A stretch of DNA of 64,000 nucleotides from Candidatus Falkowbacteria bacterium (GTDB lineage Bacteria > Patescibacteriota > Patescibacteriia > Patescibacteriales > Patescibacteriaceae): positions 434,001-498,000 of the forward strand of contig CP065010.1 of NCBI GenBank assembly GCA_016699775.1, written 5' to 3'. Every line of letters begins with the position of its first letter. Position 1 is the stretch's first letter. A model generated the notes under the pieces. The model had not been told where the DNA came from. It saw nothing but the letters and a program-made list of their open reading frames with translations, and ran no database searches. The translations under genes and the position numbers were made by a program. Below are positions 44,458-52,146 of the stretch, piece by piece.

Positions 44458-44483
44458 ATTATACTAGATTTAATACATTAGTT

Positions 44484-44492
44484 TGCTATACT
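44484..44492 (+). promoter_or_regulatory. Extended -10 promoter, 306-residue orphan gene
   Basis: TGCTATACT, with no good -35. The start would be near 44499, ten nt before the ATG. Confidence 0.6.
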
Positions 44493-44508
44493 GTAAGAAA
44501 TTAATCAT

Positions 44509-45429
44509 ATGCATTCATTTGAATTTATCCCAGCAAAAGAGGAGAACTTAGCTTTAGAGAAACACCAAGATAAGCCAATAGAGCAAATTAGGGAAGAGCT
44601 AGATGGTAGTATGAGTAGTATTGCTGAGCAGGTAAATTCTACCTTTCAGGTAAAAGATTTTATAGATAATAAATGTGCTATTAATATTGAGCGTTATGGA
44701 CTTTCTAAGGATGAGAAAAAGCAATATTATAATGATATTAAGGCTAGGCAAAGATATTTTTACAGTAGAGATCATCGGTCAATTCCTATTAAAGATATAA
44801 AGCAGCCAGATCTTGATAGATGGCTGACAGCACAGGAGCATCGCAAAAGTGAATTAGTTGAAAAGTTGACGACTCTCATATTACATAAAGGTTTAGGCCC
44901 CGATTATATAGTTGTACGAACCTGCAAAGGTGATGATTACAATGGCATAGACAATATAATTGTCCATAAGCCATCTGGCACTGTTGTTTGTGCTTTTGAT
45001 GATTTCCATAGTGGTTTTAGTGATGACAGTGAGGATAAAAAATTAAATTATATAAAGGGAGCTTCAAAAAATGGTGGTGTGCCAATAAAATATGGTTTTA
45101 CAGTAAAAGAGGGGAGGCTAGTGACTAAATCTTTTAATAATGTTCCTATATTTTATTTAGCTTTTAATGTTACTGAGCTTGATGAAGCGTTGCAAAACAT
45201 AGATACTAAGGACCCGCATTCTTTGTCTGCTAGTGACGAGCCGTATTATGACAAAATTATTGAGGCTTTTTCAAGACAAATATCGATTATTGAAGAACAG
45301 GCAGTGCTTGGTAAATATCCAAGTAAAATTTTTATGCAAAATATACAAAAGTTTAAAGCTTTGCTACCAAGTATGAAAAGGATAGATACAAATTTTGAGC
45401 AGGAGGGGAGTATGCCACTGGCAGCTTGA
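44509..45429 (+). CDS. Hypothetical protein, 306 residues, possible nuclease-like core
   Basis: No family is recognised with confidence. The first 80 residues are helical and charged (IEQIREELDGSMSSIAEQV). A middle block YIVVRTCKGDDYNGIDNIIVHKPSGTVVCAFDDF has the strand-turn-strand order of PD-(D/E)xK nucleases (Asp in a GxD turn, then an acidic residue two positions past a strand), but the lysine is absent (FDDF). The end is a helical tail. It is soluble, with its own promoter; the next promoter overlaps its stop. It may be an inactive nuclease fold or an unrelated protein. Confidence 0.65.
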   Translation: MHSFEFIPAKEENLALEKHQDKPIEQIREELDGSMSSIAEQVNSTFQVKDFIDNKCAINIERYGLSKDEKKQYYNDIKARQRYFYSRDHRSIPIKDIKQPDLDRWLTAQEHRKSELVEKLTTLILHKGLGPDYIVVRTCKGDDYNGIDNIIVHKPSGTVVCAFDDFHSGFSDDSEDKKLNYIKGASKNGGVPIKYGFTVKEGRLVTKSFNNVPIFYLAFNVTELDEALQNIDTKDPHSLSASDEPYYDKIIEAFSRQISIIEEQAVLGKYPSKIFMQNIQKFKALLPSMKRIDTNFEQEGSMPLAA

Positions 45430-45454
45430 CATATATTATTTTTTTTATTATAAT
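45426..45454 (+). promoter_or_regulatory. Perfect consensus promoter, 142-residue orphan gene
   Basis: TTGACA, 17 bases and TATAAT, both exact consensus. The -35 overlaps the stop codon of the preceding gene. The leader is about 57 nt and A+T-rich. Confidence 0.85.
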
Positions 45455-45517
45455 ATATCACATTAAAAATCTGTTAAGAAATTTAAATTTTTTTTTCAAA
45501 AATAAAAAAAGACTATC

Positions 45518-45946
45518 ATGAAAAATAATTTATATATGGTCTTAAAAGTTTTCGATTTGTTAAGACCAAAATTAGATGAACTTGGTTATGTATTGAGACG
45601 GGAGAGTTCTGAGTTACCTAGTACTACTAAAATTGCAATTTCCGATAGTAAGAAGAACCTGGAAGTAGGAAATAAAGTTGTCCTTATTTTTTCTAAAGAT
45701 TTAGGAGGGGATAACTTTGGAATCGAGCATCATTATATCTATTGTGGTAATAATCACATTCTGGAAGATGATGATAGTTTTTATCGACAGAATAAGTCAA
45801 GTTTATTTGCCACAAGAGAGAGGGAAAAAATTATCTATGCCAAATTTACGGATGATCCCTCTCAGGTAGAGGAATTAATCAACAACATAGTTGAATATTT
45901 CAAACGGGTACGCATTCTGGACAATAGATGGCATCTGTCTGAATAG
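45518..45946 (+). CDS. Hypothetical protein, 142 residues
   Basis: Unrecognised soluble protein. It starts KNNLYMVLKVFDLLRPKLDELGYVL and has a His-rich turn (GIEHHYIYCGNNHILEDDD) and a helical end (VEELINNIVEYFKRVRI). No Shine-Dalgarno is visible, although a 57-nt leader is present. Its promoter is one of only three in the window with both hexamers at consensus, so it should be highly expressed, which is odd for an orphan accessory gene. A terminator follows. Confidence 0.65.
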   Translation: MKNNLYMVLKVFDLLRPKLDELGYVLRRESSELPSTTKIAISDSKKNLEVGNKVVLIFSKDLGGDNFGIEHHYIYCGNNHILEDDDSFYRQNKSSLFATREREKIIYAKFTDDPSQVEELINNIVEYFKRVRILDNRWHLSE

Positions 45947-45968
45947 TAACGCTATATTTTTTAATATG

Positions 45969-45998
45969 CTCAGGGGAGTCTTTCTCTGAGTTTTTTTT
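45969..45998 (+). terminator. Rho-independent terminator
   Basis: Stem CTCAG/CTGAG with additional GGA/TCT pairing inside, followed by T8. It closes the 142-residue gene. Confidence 0.8.
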
Positions 45999-46365
45999 GA
46001 TAATTTTTAACATTCAAAAAAATTATACAGGTGATAATAGGAGAATATTATATAAATATTATTATATAACTATCTTAAAAGATTGATGGTTTAAGTTAGT
46101 AATTAAAAATAAAAGCAGAATCTTATAGATACCACGTCGGTTAAGTTATATTGTGCGACGTGTAGTTAACTAAAATGTTTAGACTTTTTGAGCCTTTTAA
46201 CCACTTCCCCATAATAGATTGGTTTCTTGTGCTACAAAGACTTGTTATCTTAATATATTAATTTTATATTACTTTATATAAAAAAATAAAATTAATTCAA
46301 ATTAGTAATTTTCGACTAAATTGATATTTCATTTGACCCACTCCCCTCCTGATGGTTCAAATAAA
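45999..46365. other. A+T-rich gap of about 370 bp with one dyad
   Basis: No convincing gene. It holds an inverted repeat CACGTCG/CGACGTG (46133-46139 and 46156-46162, 16-base spacer), the only G+C-rich element here. After the dyad there is a 28-codon frame at 46175-46261 (MFRLFEPFNHF start, hydrophobic end) without promoter or Shine-Dalgarno; I do not call it a gene. Confidence 0.5.
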
Positions 46366-46393
46366 AAAGCCGGCTTCCAGGTAAGTCGGCTTT
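46366..46393 (-). terminator. Rho-independent terminator
   Basis: Read on the minus strand: AAAGCCGACTT, a 6-nt loop, AAGCCGGCTTT and then T. One G-T pair. It closes the phosphatidyltransferase gene. Confidence 0.85.
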
Positions 46394-46422
46394 GAACGTT
46401 AGGTCATAAGTCTTTTATACTT

Positions 46423-47529
46423 TCATTTTTTTGATTGTATATATGTAATCATATACATAATGGCACGGAAACCAGAGGCCATAAGAATAACCTTTCCAAT
46501 ATTTTGTAAATCAAAATGGGAAAGATTATCTTTCATGGCAAATGCTGAGAGTAATAGAAAGCCTTGAATAACTGTTGTAATTCTACTTTCTTGAATAACG
46601 GAATCAGTCGATAATTCCAACATCTTCTTCCGAAGTTGGAAAAATATTAATGATATTATTTCGAGAACAATAATCGAAATAATAAACCACCATTCTGGCC
46701 AACAGATTATCACGGCTAGCAATAAGAGCGCTTTATCTCTTATGACATCTAAGCGGGCGCCGATTACTGTTTGTTCATTTCTCTTTTTGGCTACTTGCCC
46801 GTCAAAAAGGTCGGTCAACCAAGCAATTCCGTATAAAAGTATAGCCACCTCGCTTTCACCCACTTGGTAGAGCCATATTATTACTGGAATAAATAATAAT
46901 CCCAGTATGGTAATATAGTTGGCTAAGGTGAAAAAATTGTAATTGTTTGGTAACTTGTTATGGAACTCTTGGTACTTTTTCATATACATGATCATTCTTC
47001 GATAAGACAGCCTTATCATGGACAATAATATTGCTATTTCAACAATAAAGTTGTACTCAATTGGAGTAACAAGTTTATTACTTATTAGGCATCCAAGAAG
47101 AATGAATTGAATGGCAGTAATATACTTACTTCCGGGAGCAATGTAGTGTTTTTTGCCATACTTTCTTACAATTGTGGAGAATTCTTGTCCGATAATTTCT
47201 AGGACAAGAACTAAAGAGGCTGTAACTGGTGAGAATAAAAAAATCAAAACGAGCAGAAATTTATCTGCTTTTCCGTCTAATTTTTCTCCAAAAGGAGTTC
47301 TACAATCAAAAGTTCTGGCAACCCACCCATCAAGAAAATCAGTGATAGCTGCTACTATTAGAACTAGTAATGCAAAGAAATGTTCATTTTCTATTATTAG
47401 ATAAACAGAGACAGCGGTTAAGATAAAGCGAAGAAATGTAATAGCTGTTGCCCAGTTAAAAATATCATTTAACTTTGTTCCGCTAAAAGTATCACTTAGC
47501 CTTGTTTCTTGTTCATTTAGCATTATCAT
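46423..47529 (-). CDS. Tandem CDP-alcohol phosphatidyltransferase fusion
   Basis: A 368-residue membrane protein with two complete CDP-alcohol phosphatidyltransferase domains. The family motif D-x2-DG-x2-AR-x8-G-x3-D-x3-D is present at residues 64-89 (TDFLDGWVAR to GEKLDGKAD) and again at 240-265 (TDLFDGQVAK to GARLDVIRD), the second with Lys for Arg. All four catalytic Asp are present in both copies. Single-domain family members are about 180-200 residues (PgsA). The ATG at 47529 is used because AAGGGA precedes it; an upstream TTG frame exists. It probably makes phosphatidylglycerol phosphate or a related lipid head group, one copy perhaps with a different alcohol. Confidence 0.88.
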   Translation of the reverse strand: MIMLNEQETRLSDTFSGTKLNDIFNWATAITFLRFILTAVSVYLIIENEHFFALLVLIVAAITDFLDGWVARTFDCRTPFGEKLDGKADKFLLVLIFLFSPVTASLVLVLEIIGQEFSTIVRKYGKKHYIAPGSKYITAIQFILLGCLISNKLVTPIEYNFIVEIAILLSMIRLSYRRMIMYMKKYQEFHNKLPNNYNFFTLANYITILGLLFIPVIIWLYQVGESEVAILLYGIAWLTDLFDGQVAKKRNEQTVIGARLDVIRDKALLLLAVIICWPEWWFIISIIVLEIISLIFFQLRKKMLELSTDSVIQESRITTVIQGFLLLSAFAMKDNLSHFDLQNIGKVILMASGFRAIMYMITYIQSKK

Positions 47530-47636
47530 ACTACTTCCCTTTTTTGGTTTTTGAGTTTGTGATTTAAACACCAAAAGCTTTTGTTTAAAGCTTTTAAAGA
47601 TTAAATCCCAAACTATTTGCTAATGAACTTTTATAA

Positions 47637-47664
47637 TTATTACCAAGCGAGGCCTGTTTGTCAA
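47637..47664 (-). promoter_or_regulatory. Promoter of the phosphatidyltransferase fusion
   Basis: On the minus strand: TTGACA, 16 bases and TAATAA with TGG just upstream. The start is near 47630, with a leader of about 100 nt. Confidence 0.6.
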
Positions 47665-47679
47665 TTAGTAGATAAAATT

Positions 47680-47708
47680 AAAAGGGGGGTGCTATGACTC
47701 CCCTTTTT
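47680..47708 (-). terminator. Hairpin terminator after the pseudogene
   Basis: AAAAGGGG and CCCCTTTT flank a 12-nt loop, with T on both sides. It lies 15 bp beyond the minus-strand stop at 47723. Confidence 0.65.
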
Positions 47709-47722
47709 AAAACTAGTGTAAG

Positions 47723-48396
47723 TTAGGAATTGTTTATTTTTACAATTTCTTTAATTTTTTTCGATCTCATTTTCAGATTATTTAATCGCTTGATTTCCAC
47801 TTTATCTATTAGTTTATGCATTATCTTATTGATTACTTTACTATTGACGGGAAAAATGTTCCCTTCGTTATTCCTCGTAAAGATTGCCCAGTCAGAAATA
47901 ATGCCAGGATGAAATCGTATTAAAGGTAAAATAGCCCATTCTATTACTTCATCAATTTCCTTAGCAAAAAATGGGTCTGTTTTATAAATCATTTCCCTGG
48001 CATTTTTATTGATTGATTGATGTAGGTATAGTGTAAAATGATTGCTGGAGAATGTTTGTCTTTCAATCTTTCCTTCATGTTTCTTAAACTTTTCTTGAGT
48101 TTTGAATCAACCACATTTTTTGTTCGACCAACAAGTACTTTTAGTTGATTAATACTTTGAAGGTGATACTGTCCATCTTTGTCTTTTTGGTATATCTTTG
48201 TAGATTCATAATCTGAAAAATTGTCTAAAAGATGATTTATTATTGTAGATTCATGCTCTTCCGGTATCCAATATCCAGATATTTGCATTTTATTCTACCA
48301 AAAAGTAACTTTTTCAAGGATGTTTGATCTCTCAATTTCCTCTGTAATTGGAACATTATTTCTTCCCGGAACAATTACAAGGGTTTTCTTAGGCAT
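47723..48396 (-). pseudogene. Decayed or miscalled orphan gene (one in-frame stop, one frameshift)
   Basis: Three pieces line up as one 224-residue protein. The first 33 codons (start 48396, MPKKTLVIVPGRNN) end in TAG at 48295-48297; the same frame continues directly as NKMQISGYWIPEEHESTI. At the T4 run 48100-48103 (AAAA on the coding strand) one missing A shifts the frame; restoring it gives VVDSKTQEKFKKHEGKIERQ, continuing through NKNAREMIYKTDPFF to the end KIVKINNS-like tail at 47723. Without repair the pieces would read as two small overlapping genes of 99 and 89 residues. The family is not recognised. Either real decay or two assembly errors. Confidence 0.7.
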
Positions 48397-48490
48397 TTTT
48401 GTGAAATTTGAGGTTTTTTAAAGGTCAATTAAGACATACTTTACTAGGTAATAAGCTTGTCGTCAATGCTAAATTTTTGTTGAACAAAAA

Positions 48491-48518
48491 AACACCCGGT
48501 GAGAGAGCCGGATGTTTT
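48491..48518 (-). terminator. Rho-independent terminator of the DUF305 gene
   Basis: AACACCCGG/CCGGATGTT with one G-T pair and an 8-9-nt loop, flanked by A7 on the + strand, which is T7 for the minus-strand transcript. Confidence 0.85.
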
Positions 48519-48539
48519 TGAGTAAATTAAGGTAAACTT

Positions 48540-49079
48540 TTACTTATTTAGTTTTTGCATAACTTCAACCTCTGCCGTTTGGGCATCAATAATTGATTGA
48601 GCTAGATTAATTATGTCTTCATTCTGACTTTTTACTAAAGCCTGTTTGGCCATTTCTATACCATTTTCATGATGCATAATCATCTGAATCAAAAATTCAC
48701 GGTCAAAGTCCACGCCAGTTTTTGACTCTAGGGAAGCATATCCTTCATTCATCATGGTAATAGAAGTATCAGACATAGTCCGGCTCATGCTGTTAATTTG
48801 TGGTGAGCAAAAATTAGTTTTTTTGATCATTGAATTAAGTGCTGGATCAATTTTATATTTAAAATCCTGGGTTTTCAAGATACCAAAGCAAAATCCGATC
48901 CAGAGAACTATGAAGGCACAAAAAAGTGTAATTAAAGATTTGAACAGCCAGCACATCCAACATTTACCTAAAGTTGTGTTATGACTACAAGATCCAGAAT
49001 TATTTGCGCAACATGTTATTGTCTCTGTTTGAGGAGAAACTATTTTTTTTGAGGCAGTTGCCTTTTTTATTTTAGCCAT
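48540..49079 (-). CDS. DUF305 protein with Cys-rich N-terminus and membrane helix
   Basis: A 179-residue bitopic protein. The first 45 residues carry six Cys in CCANNSGSCSHN and GKCWMC, suggesting a metal or redox site on the cytoplasmic side. One helix follows (about 47-69, LITLFCAFIVLWIGFCFGIL), and the extracytoplasmic domain has the DUF305 pattern DREFLIQMIMHHENGIEMAKQAL, then EDIINLAQSIIDAQTAEVEVM. DUF305 (ferritin-like CopM family) proteins are linked to copper or metal binding through their His residues. The Cys-rich start would make a second metal site across the membrane. Promoter TGGTATAAT at 49117-49125. Confidence 0.85.
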   Translation of the reverse strand: MAKIKKATASKKIVSPQTETITCCANNSGSCSHNTTLGKCWMCWLFKSLITLFCAFIVLWIGFCFGILKTQDFKYKIDPALNSMIKKTNFCSPQINSMSRTMSDTSITMMNEGYASLESKTGVDFDREFLIQMIMHHENGIEMAKQALVKSQNEDIINLAQSIIDAQTAEVEVMQKLNK

Positions 49080-49116
49080 AGAAATTTATTTTAAAATTTA
49101 TTGTATAATAATTTAT

Positions 49117-49125
49117 ATTATACCA
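49117..49125 (-). promoter_or_regulatory. Extended -10 promoter, DUF305 gene
   Basis: TGGTATAAT on the minus strand, start near 49110, leader about 30 nt. Confidence 0.7.
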
Positions 49126-49242
49126 TAGAATTAAAACAGTGCATAGTGATTTGTTGCTCTTGCAAAGATACAAAGAAATTTTTTTTAATTTTCTTAGTTT
49201 TAATTTTTATAAATTTGCTTAGTGGTATAAAATCAATTTTTT

Positions 49243-49251
49243 TGCTATACT
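49243..49251 (+). promoter_or_regulatory. Extended -10 promoter, 67-residue gene
   Basis: TGCTATACT, start near 49258, leader about 22 nt to the ATG at 49281. No clear -35. Confidence 0.65.
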
Positions 49252-49280
49252 AAAAGACTAATCAACTAAATAAAACCTAT

Positions 49281-49484
49281 ATGGCTAAAGGAAAAATTGC
49301 AAATTTCATCAAAATTGTTGGTGTCTTGACCTTTGTTGGCACAATGCTAAGTAAGTTAATGCCTCTTTTAAAAGAAGAAAATCCAAAGTTAAAAAAGAAG
49401 ATTAATCACATTGGATCATTACTTAATGAGCTCAAAGATGAAGTGGTCACTTTCGCGTCGGTAGTTGATAAAAAGAAAAAATAA
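49281..49484 (+). CDS. Small membrane-associated protein, 67 residues
   Basis: A short protein with one hydrophobic segment (about residues 8-30, FIKIVGVLTFVGTMLSKLMPLL) followed by a charged amphipathic helix (NHIGSLLNELKDEVVTF) and a lysine tail. No family is recognised. Promoter in front and terminator behind show it is a real transcription unit. It is probably attached to the inner membrane face. Confidence 0.6.
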   Translation: MAKGKIANFIKIVGVLTFVGTMLSKLMPLLKEENPKLKKKINHIGSLLNELKDEVVTFASVVDKKKK

Positions 49485-49504
49485 GACTTTATCCACACAT
49501 ACAT

Positions 49505-49539
49505 AAACACTCCCTGACTTTAAGGAGTGTTTATTTTTT
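49505..49539. terminator. Bidirectional terminator
   Basis: Stem AAACACTCC/GGAGTGTTT with a 10-nt loop and a T-rich + strand tail; it lies between the convergent 67-residue gene and the C39-like gene, whose stop it overlaps. Confidence 0.85.
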
Positions 49540-50319
49540 TACAACTAACATATTTTTTAAGCTATCATTAGCTGGCGCATGATAACCTGTTGGATAGACA
49601 AGAATAGCTTTCATAATTGTTTCTATTGAATAACGAAACCCTTCTCCCCTCTTGGTGCCTGGATCGTTGGTAATAAATTCGTTAGTTTTTGGATCATGCC
49701 CTCGAATAATAATCATATGACGTTCTGGACCAGGTGCAGTAAAATATGGGTTATTAAGTTTCTGCCCGTTCATTGGTAAAAGAATAATGTTGCCAGCTTC
49801 TAGTTGTTTAATTATATCCGTTTCAGTAATATTTATTTGTATTTCTACGTTTGTATATTTAAAATAATCATTAAAAATCCAATCTTTTATATTAGTCAAA
49901 CTGATATCTCGATATTCTCCATACTTATTTTGTTCAAAGTCCGATATTGCAAGAATTTTTGTCAAAGCTTCTTCTTTTGATAAGGATTTCCCCATTGTCC
50001 AGTACATAGCCATTAGAGCTGAGGCTTCCTCGCATCCATCTTGCTGTCTTTTGTCAGCCCAATCACCCGTTGGTGCTTGGGAAGTGAAAGGAACTGAATG
50101 ATTAATTATTTTTTTGGTTTCCGTTGTATTTTTAATTTTGTCTGGGATGGGCGGAATATCTTTTGTTTGAGACGTAACTTCTTTTGGCATTGGCTTAGAA
50201 ATTGAATTTGATTGTTTATTAGTATAGTAAATCTGTGTATGAGTAGGTTCGGTTGCAATAAGATATGCAAGTACGAAGCTCAGTATTATGAGTATACTAA
50301 TTAATACATTTCGACGCAT
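49531..50319 (-). CDS. Membrane-anchored C39-like cysteine protease
   Basis: A 262-residue protein. Residues 5-23 are a signal anchor and 25-75 a low-complexity linker. The papain-like C39_2 domain has the catalytic Cys96 in QDGCEEAS, His201 in ERHMIIIRG and Asp219 in TNDPGT. It would act outside the membrane. Substrate unknown; related proteins are wall- or surface-associated. It is 14 nt downstream of the antiporter gene and likely co-transcribed with it. Confidence 0.85.
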   Translation of the reverse strand: MRRNVLISILIILSFVLAYLIATEPTHTQIYYTNKQSNSISKPMPKEVTSQTKDIPPIPDKIKNTTETKKIINHSVPFTSQAPTGDWADKRQQDGCEEASALMAMYWTMGKSLSKEEALTKILAISDFEQNKYGEYRDISLTNIKDWIFNDYFKYTNVEIQINITETDIIKQLEAGNIILLPMNGQKLNNPYFTAPGPERHMIIIRGHDPKTNEFITNDPGTKRGEGFRYSIETIMKAILVYPTGYHAPANDSLKNMLVVKK

Positions 50320-50333
50320 AAAATGGGTAAGAA

Positions 50334-52067
50334 TTAAGACAGATGCTCAGGATGGTTGTGGCCAAGAGATATTTTTTCTTGTAGGTAATTTAAGTGTTTA
50401 TCTTTAAGCGAGGCAAATCGACGTCGGTTTGTGCCAATTTTAAGAATAATATCGGCAGCATATTGACCACCGAGGAAGTGAGGTAGTATTACGTAGTCTA
50501 CTCCACGTTCATAGAGATTAAGGGCATCGTGTATTGTGTGGGCAACCATCATTATTATAGCCTTAGAATTTTTTTTGCGAATTGTCTCTACAATTAGTCG
50601 GTTACTAGAAAATGAAGGAATAGTTGAAATTAGTAATTCTAAACTTTTAGTATCAATGCTTTCAAGAAAACTAATATCGCTGGCATCACCGTATTCAGCT
50701 CTCACCCCTGCAATCTCAAGATCCGTAATTGTTTCTGGATTATAGTCTATAACAAGGAAGCGTTTATTTTTTTTACTAAAAGTATCTACAAAGTCATAGC
50801 CAATTCGATTACAGCCAAATAAAATAATTGGATAGCGTTTATTTCTATAAGACTGCTCTTTGGGATTTTTTTGTTCAAAGATCTGTAACCAAGGTTCTAA
50901 GAGAGTATAAATACTATCAGAGTGTAGGATTAGATAGCTGGATATAAAGATAGTTATTAAGGCCACTAACGTAATCATTGATAAAATGGCTGTATCAAGA
51001 TGGCCAAGACTAACACCGAGAGTGATAAGAATTAAAGAAAATTCACTGACTTGAGCAACGGCCAGAGCAGTCTTAAAGCTTGTTTGTTTTCTGTAGCCAA
51101 AATAGCGCATGATTATCATTAAAATAAGTGGATTACCGATAATAATGAATAATGAGAATATCAAAGCTTTAGGGAAAAGAGTGATGATATCCCCTAGCGC
51201 CATTTGTGCACCCAACATAATGAAAAATAAAACAATAAAAAAATCACGGAGCGGAGCTAAGCGTGCACTTATTTCATGTCGGGCAGGCAGGGCTGCCAAG
51301 GACACACCAGCAATCAATGCTCCAGTCTCTAAAGAAAAACCGGCTAATTTAAATACTGAGGCAATAATAAACCCCCAGCTTATAGAAAATAAAAATAGTA
51401 ATTCTTGAGAGTGAGAAAAAAAGTTATTAAGAGGTTTAAGAACTTTGTTAGCGATAAGCCATATCAGACCTACCATTATGACGCCTTTACAAAAAGTAAA
51501 AAGGATATCTAGTGACGAAGCATCAGGATTTGAGATAATTGGAATAGAAAATAAAAGAATTAAAGCGATAAAATCTTGAATTAATAAAAAGCCAGTAGCA
51601 ATTTTGGCATGAAGTGTTTCCAGCTCATTTTTATCTGACAATAGTTTTAGGATTATAATAGTACTGGAAAAGGCTAAGCCGATTCCAATATACATTGAGA
51701 CTGTATTCTCATAACCAATAAAACGAGCAATAGTATAACCAAGAACGCTAGTAATAATAACCTGGCCGATACCGGTAAATAAGGAAACCTTTCCAAATTG
51801 TTTTATTAAATGAGGACTTAAATTTAGACCAACTGTAAAAAGCAGAATTGAAATTCCAATTTCACTAAATAATTTAAAAATTTCAAAAGAATGTATGAAG
51901 TTAAGAAAAAAGGGACCGACAATTAAGCCAGTAAGAATATGACTAACAATTAAGGGCTGTCGTAACATTCTCATGACAATAGCCACAAGAGCGCCAATAG
52001 CAATAATTAATGACAACTCAAAAAATAATGAGCTTTCAAAAACTTGCATATCAAAAAATAAATTCAT
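50334..52067 (-). CDS. CPA2-type cation/proton antiporter with RCK domain
   Basis: A 577-residue membrane protein. About 12 helices come first, including LILTGLIVGPFFLNF-like and SSTIIILKLLSDKNEL segments of the Kef/Na+-H+ exchanger family and GLAFSSTIIIL. After a linker at about residue 390 there is a Rossmann RCK/TrkA-N domain (YPIILFGCNRIGYDFVDTF, VIDYNPETITDLE, YGDASDISFLESI). The glutathione-gating region of KefB/C is not evident. It probably exchanges K+ or Na+ for protons under nucleotide control. Its ATG is six bases after an extended -10 box, implying a leaderless mRNA. Confidence 0.92.
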   Translation of the reverse strand: MNLFFDMQVFESSLFFELSLIIAIGALVAIVMRMLRQPLIVSHILTGLIVGPFFLNFIHSFEIFKLFSEIGISILLFTVGLNLSPHLIKQFGKVSLFTGIGQVIITSVLGYTIARFIGYENTVSMYIGIGLAFSSTIIILKLLSDKNELETLHAKIATGFLLIQDFIALILLFSIPIISNPDASSLDILFTFCKGVIMVGLIWLIANKVLKPLNNFFSHSQELLFLFSISWGFIIASVFKLAGFSLETGALIAGVSLAALPARHEISARLAPLRDFFIVLFFIMLGAQMALGDIITLFPKALIFSLFIIIGNPLILMIIMRYFGYRKQTSFKTALAVAQVSEFSLILITLGVSLGHLDTAILSMITLVALITIFISSYLILHSDSIYTLLEPWLQIFEQKNPKEQSYRNKRYPIILFGCNRIGYDFVDTFSKKNKRFLVIDYNPETITDLEIAGVRAEYGDASDISFLESIDTKSLELLISTIPSFSSNRLIVETIRKKNSKAIIMMVAHTIHDALNLYERGVDYVILPHFLGGQYAADIILKIGTNRRRFASLKDKHLNYLQEKISLGHNHPEHLS

Positions 52068-52073
52068 ACTTAT

Positions 52074-52082
52074 AGTATAGCA
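52074..52082 (-). promoter_or_regulatory. Extended -10, leaderless-type promoter, antiporter
   Basis: TGCTATACT on the minus strand, then exactly six bases (ATAAGT) to the ATG at 52067. Confidence 0.75.
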
Positions 52083-52100
52083 ATTTTTTTGGGTTCAAAA

Positions 52101-52130
52101 AAGAATCTTATTACTTGAATAAGATTCTTT
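52101..52130 (-). terminator. Rho-independent terminator of the M23 gene
   Basis: A perfect 11-bp stem AAGAATCTTAT/ATAAGATTCTT with a 7-nt loop and T6 on the minus strand. It separates the M23 gene from the antiporter promoter. Confidence 0.85.
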
Positions 52131-52146
52131 AAAATAGTTTTTAGTA

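Noticed and set aside
46175..46261. A 28-codon hydrophobic frame in the gap after 45946
   Set aside because: No promoter, ribosome site or terminator; a frame of this length is expected by chance.
47723..47992. A separate 89-residue gene with a 4-bp ATGA overlap to the previous one
   Set aside because: The same frame continues upstream as protein-like sequence for about 50 codons before any stop, so the overlap is better explained by a frameshift in one gene.
49489..49497. A perfect DnaA box TTATCCACA
   Set aside because: It is single, lies just before a terminator, and no cluster, A+T-rich unwinding element or dnaA/dnaN gene is nearby; not an origin.
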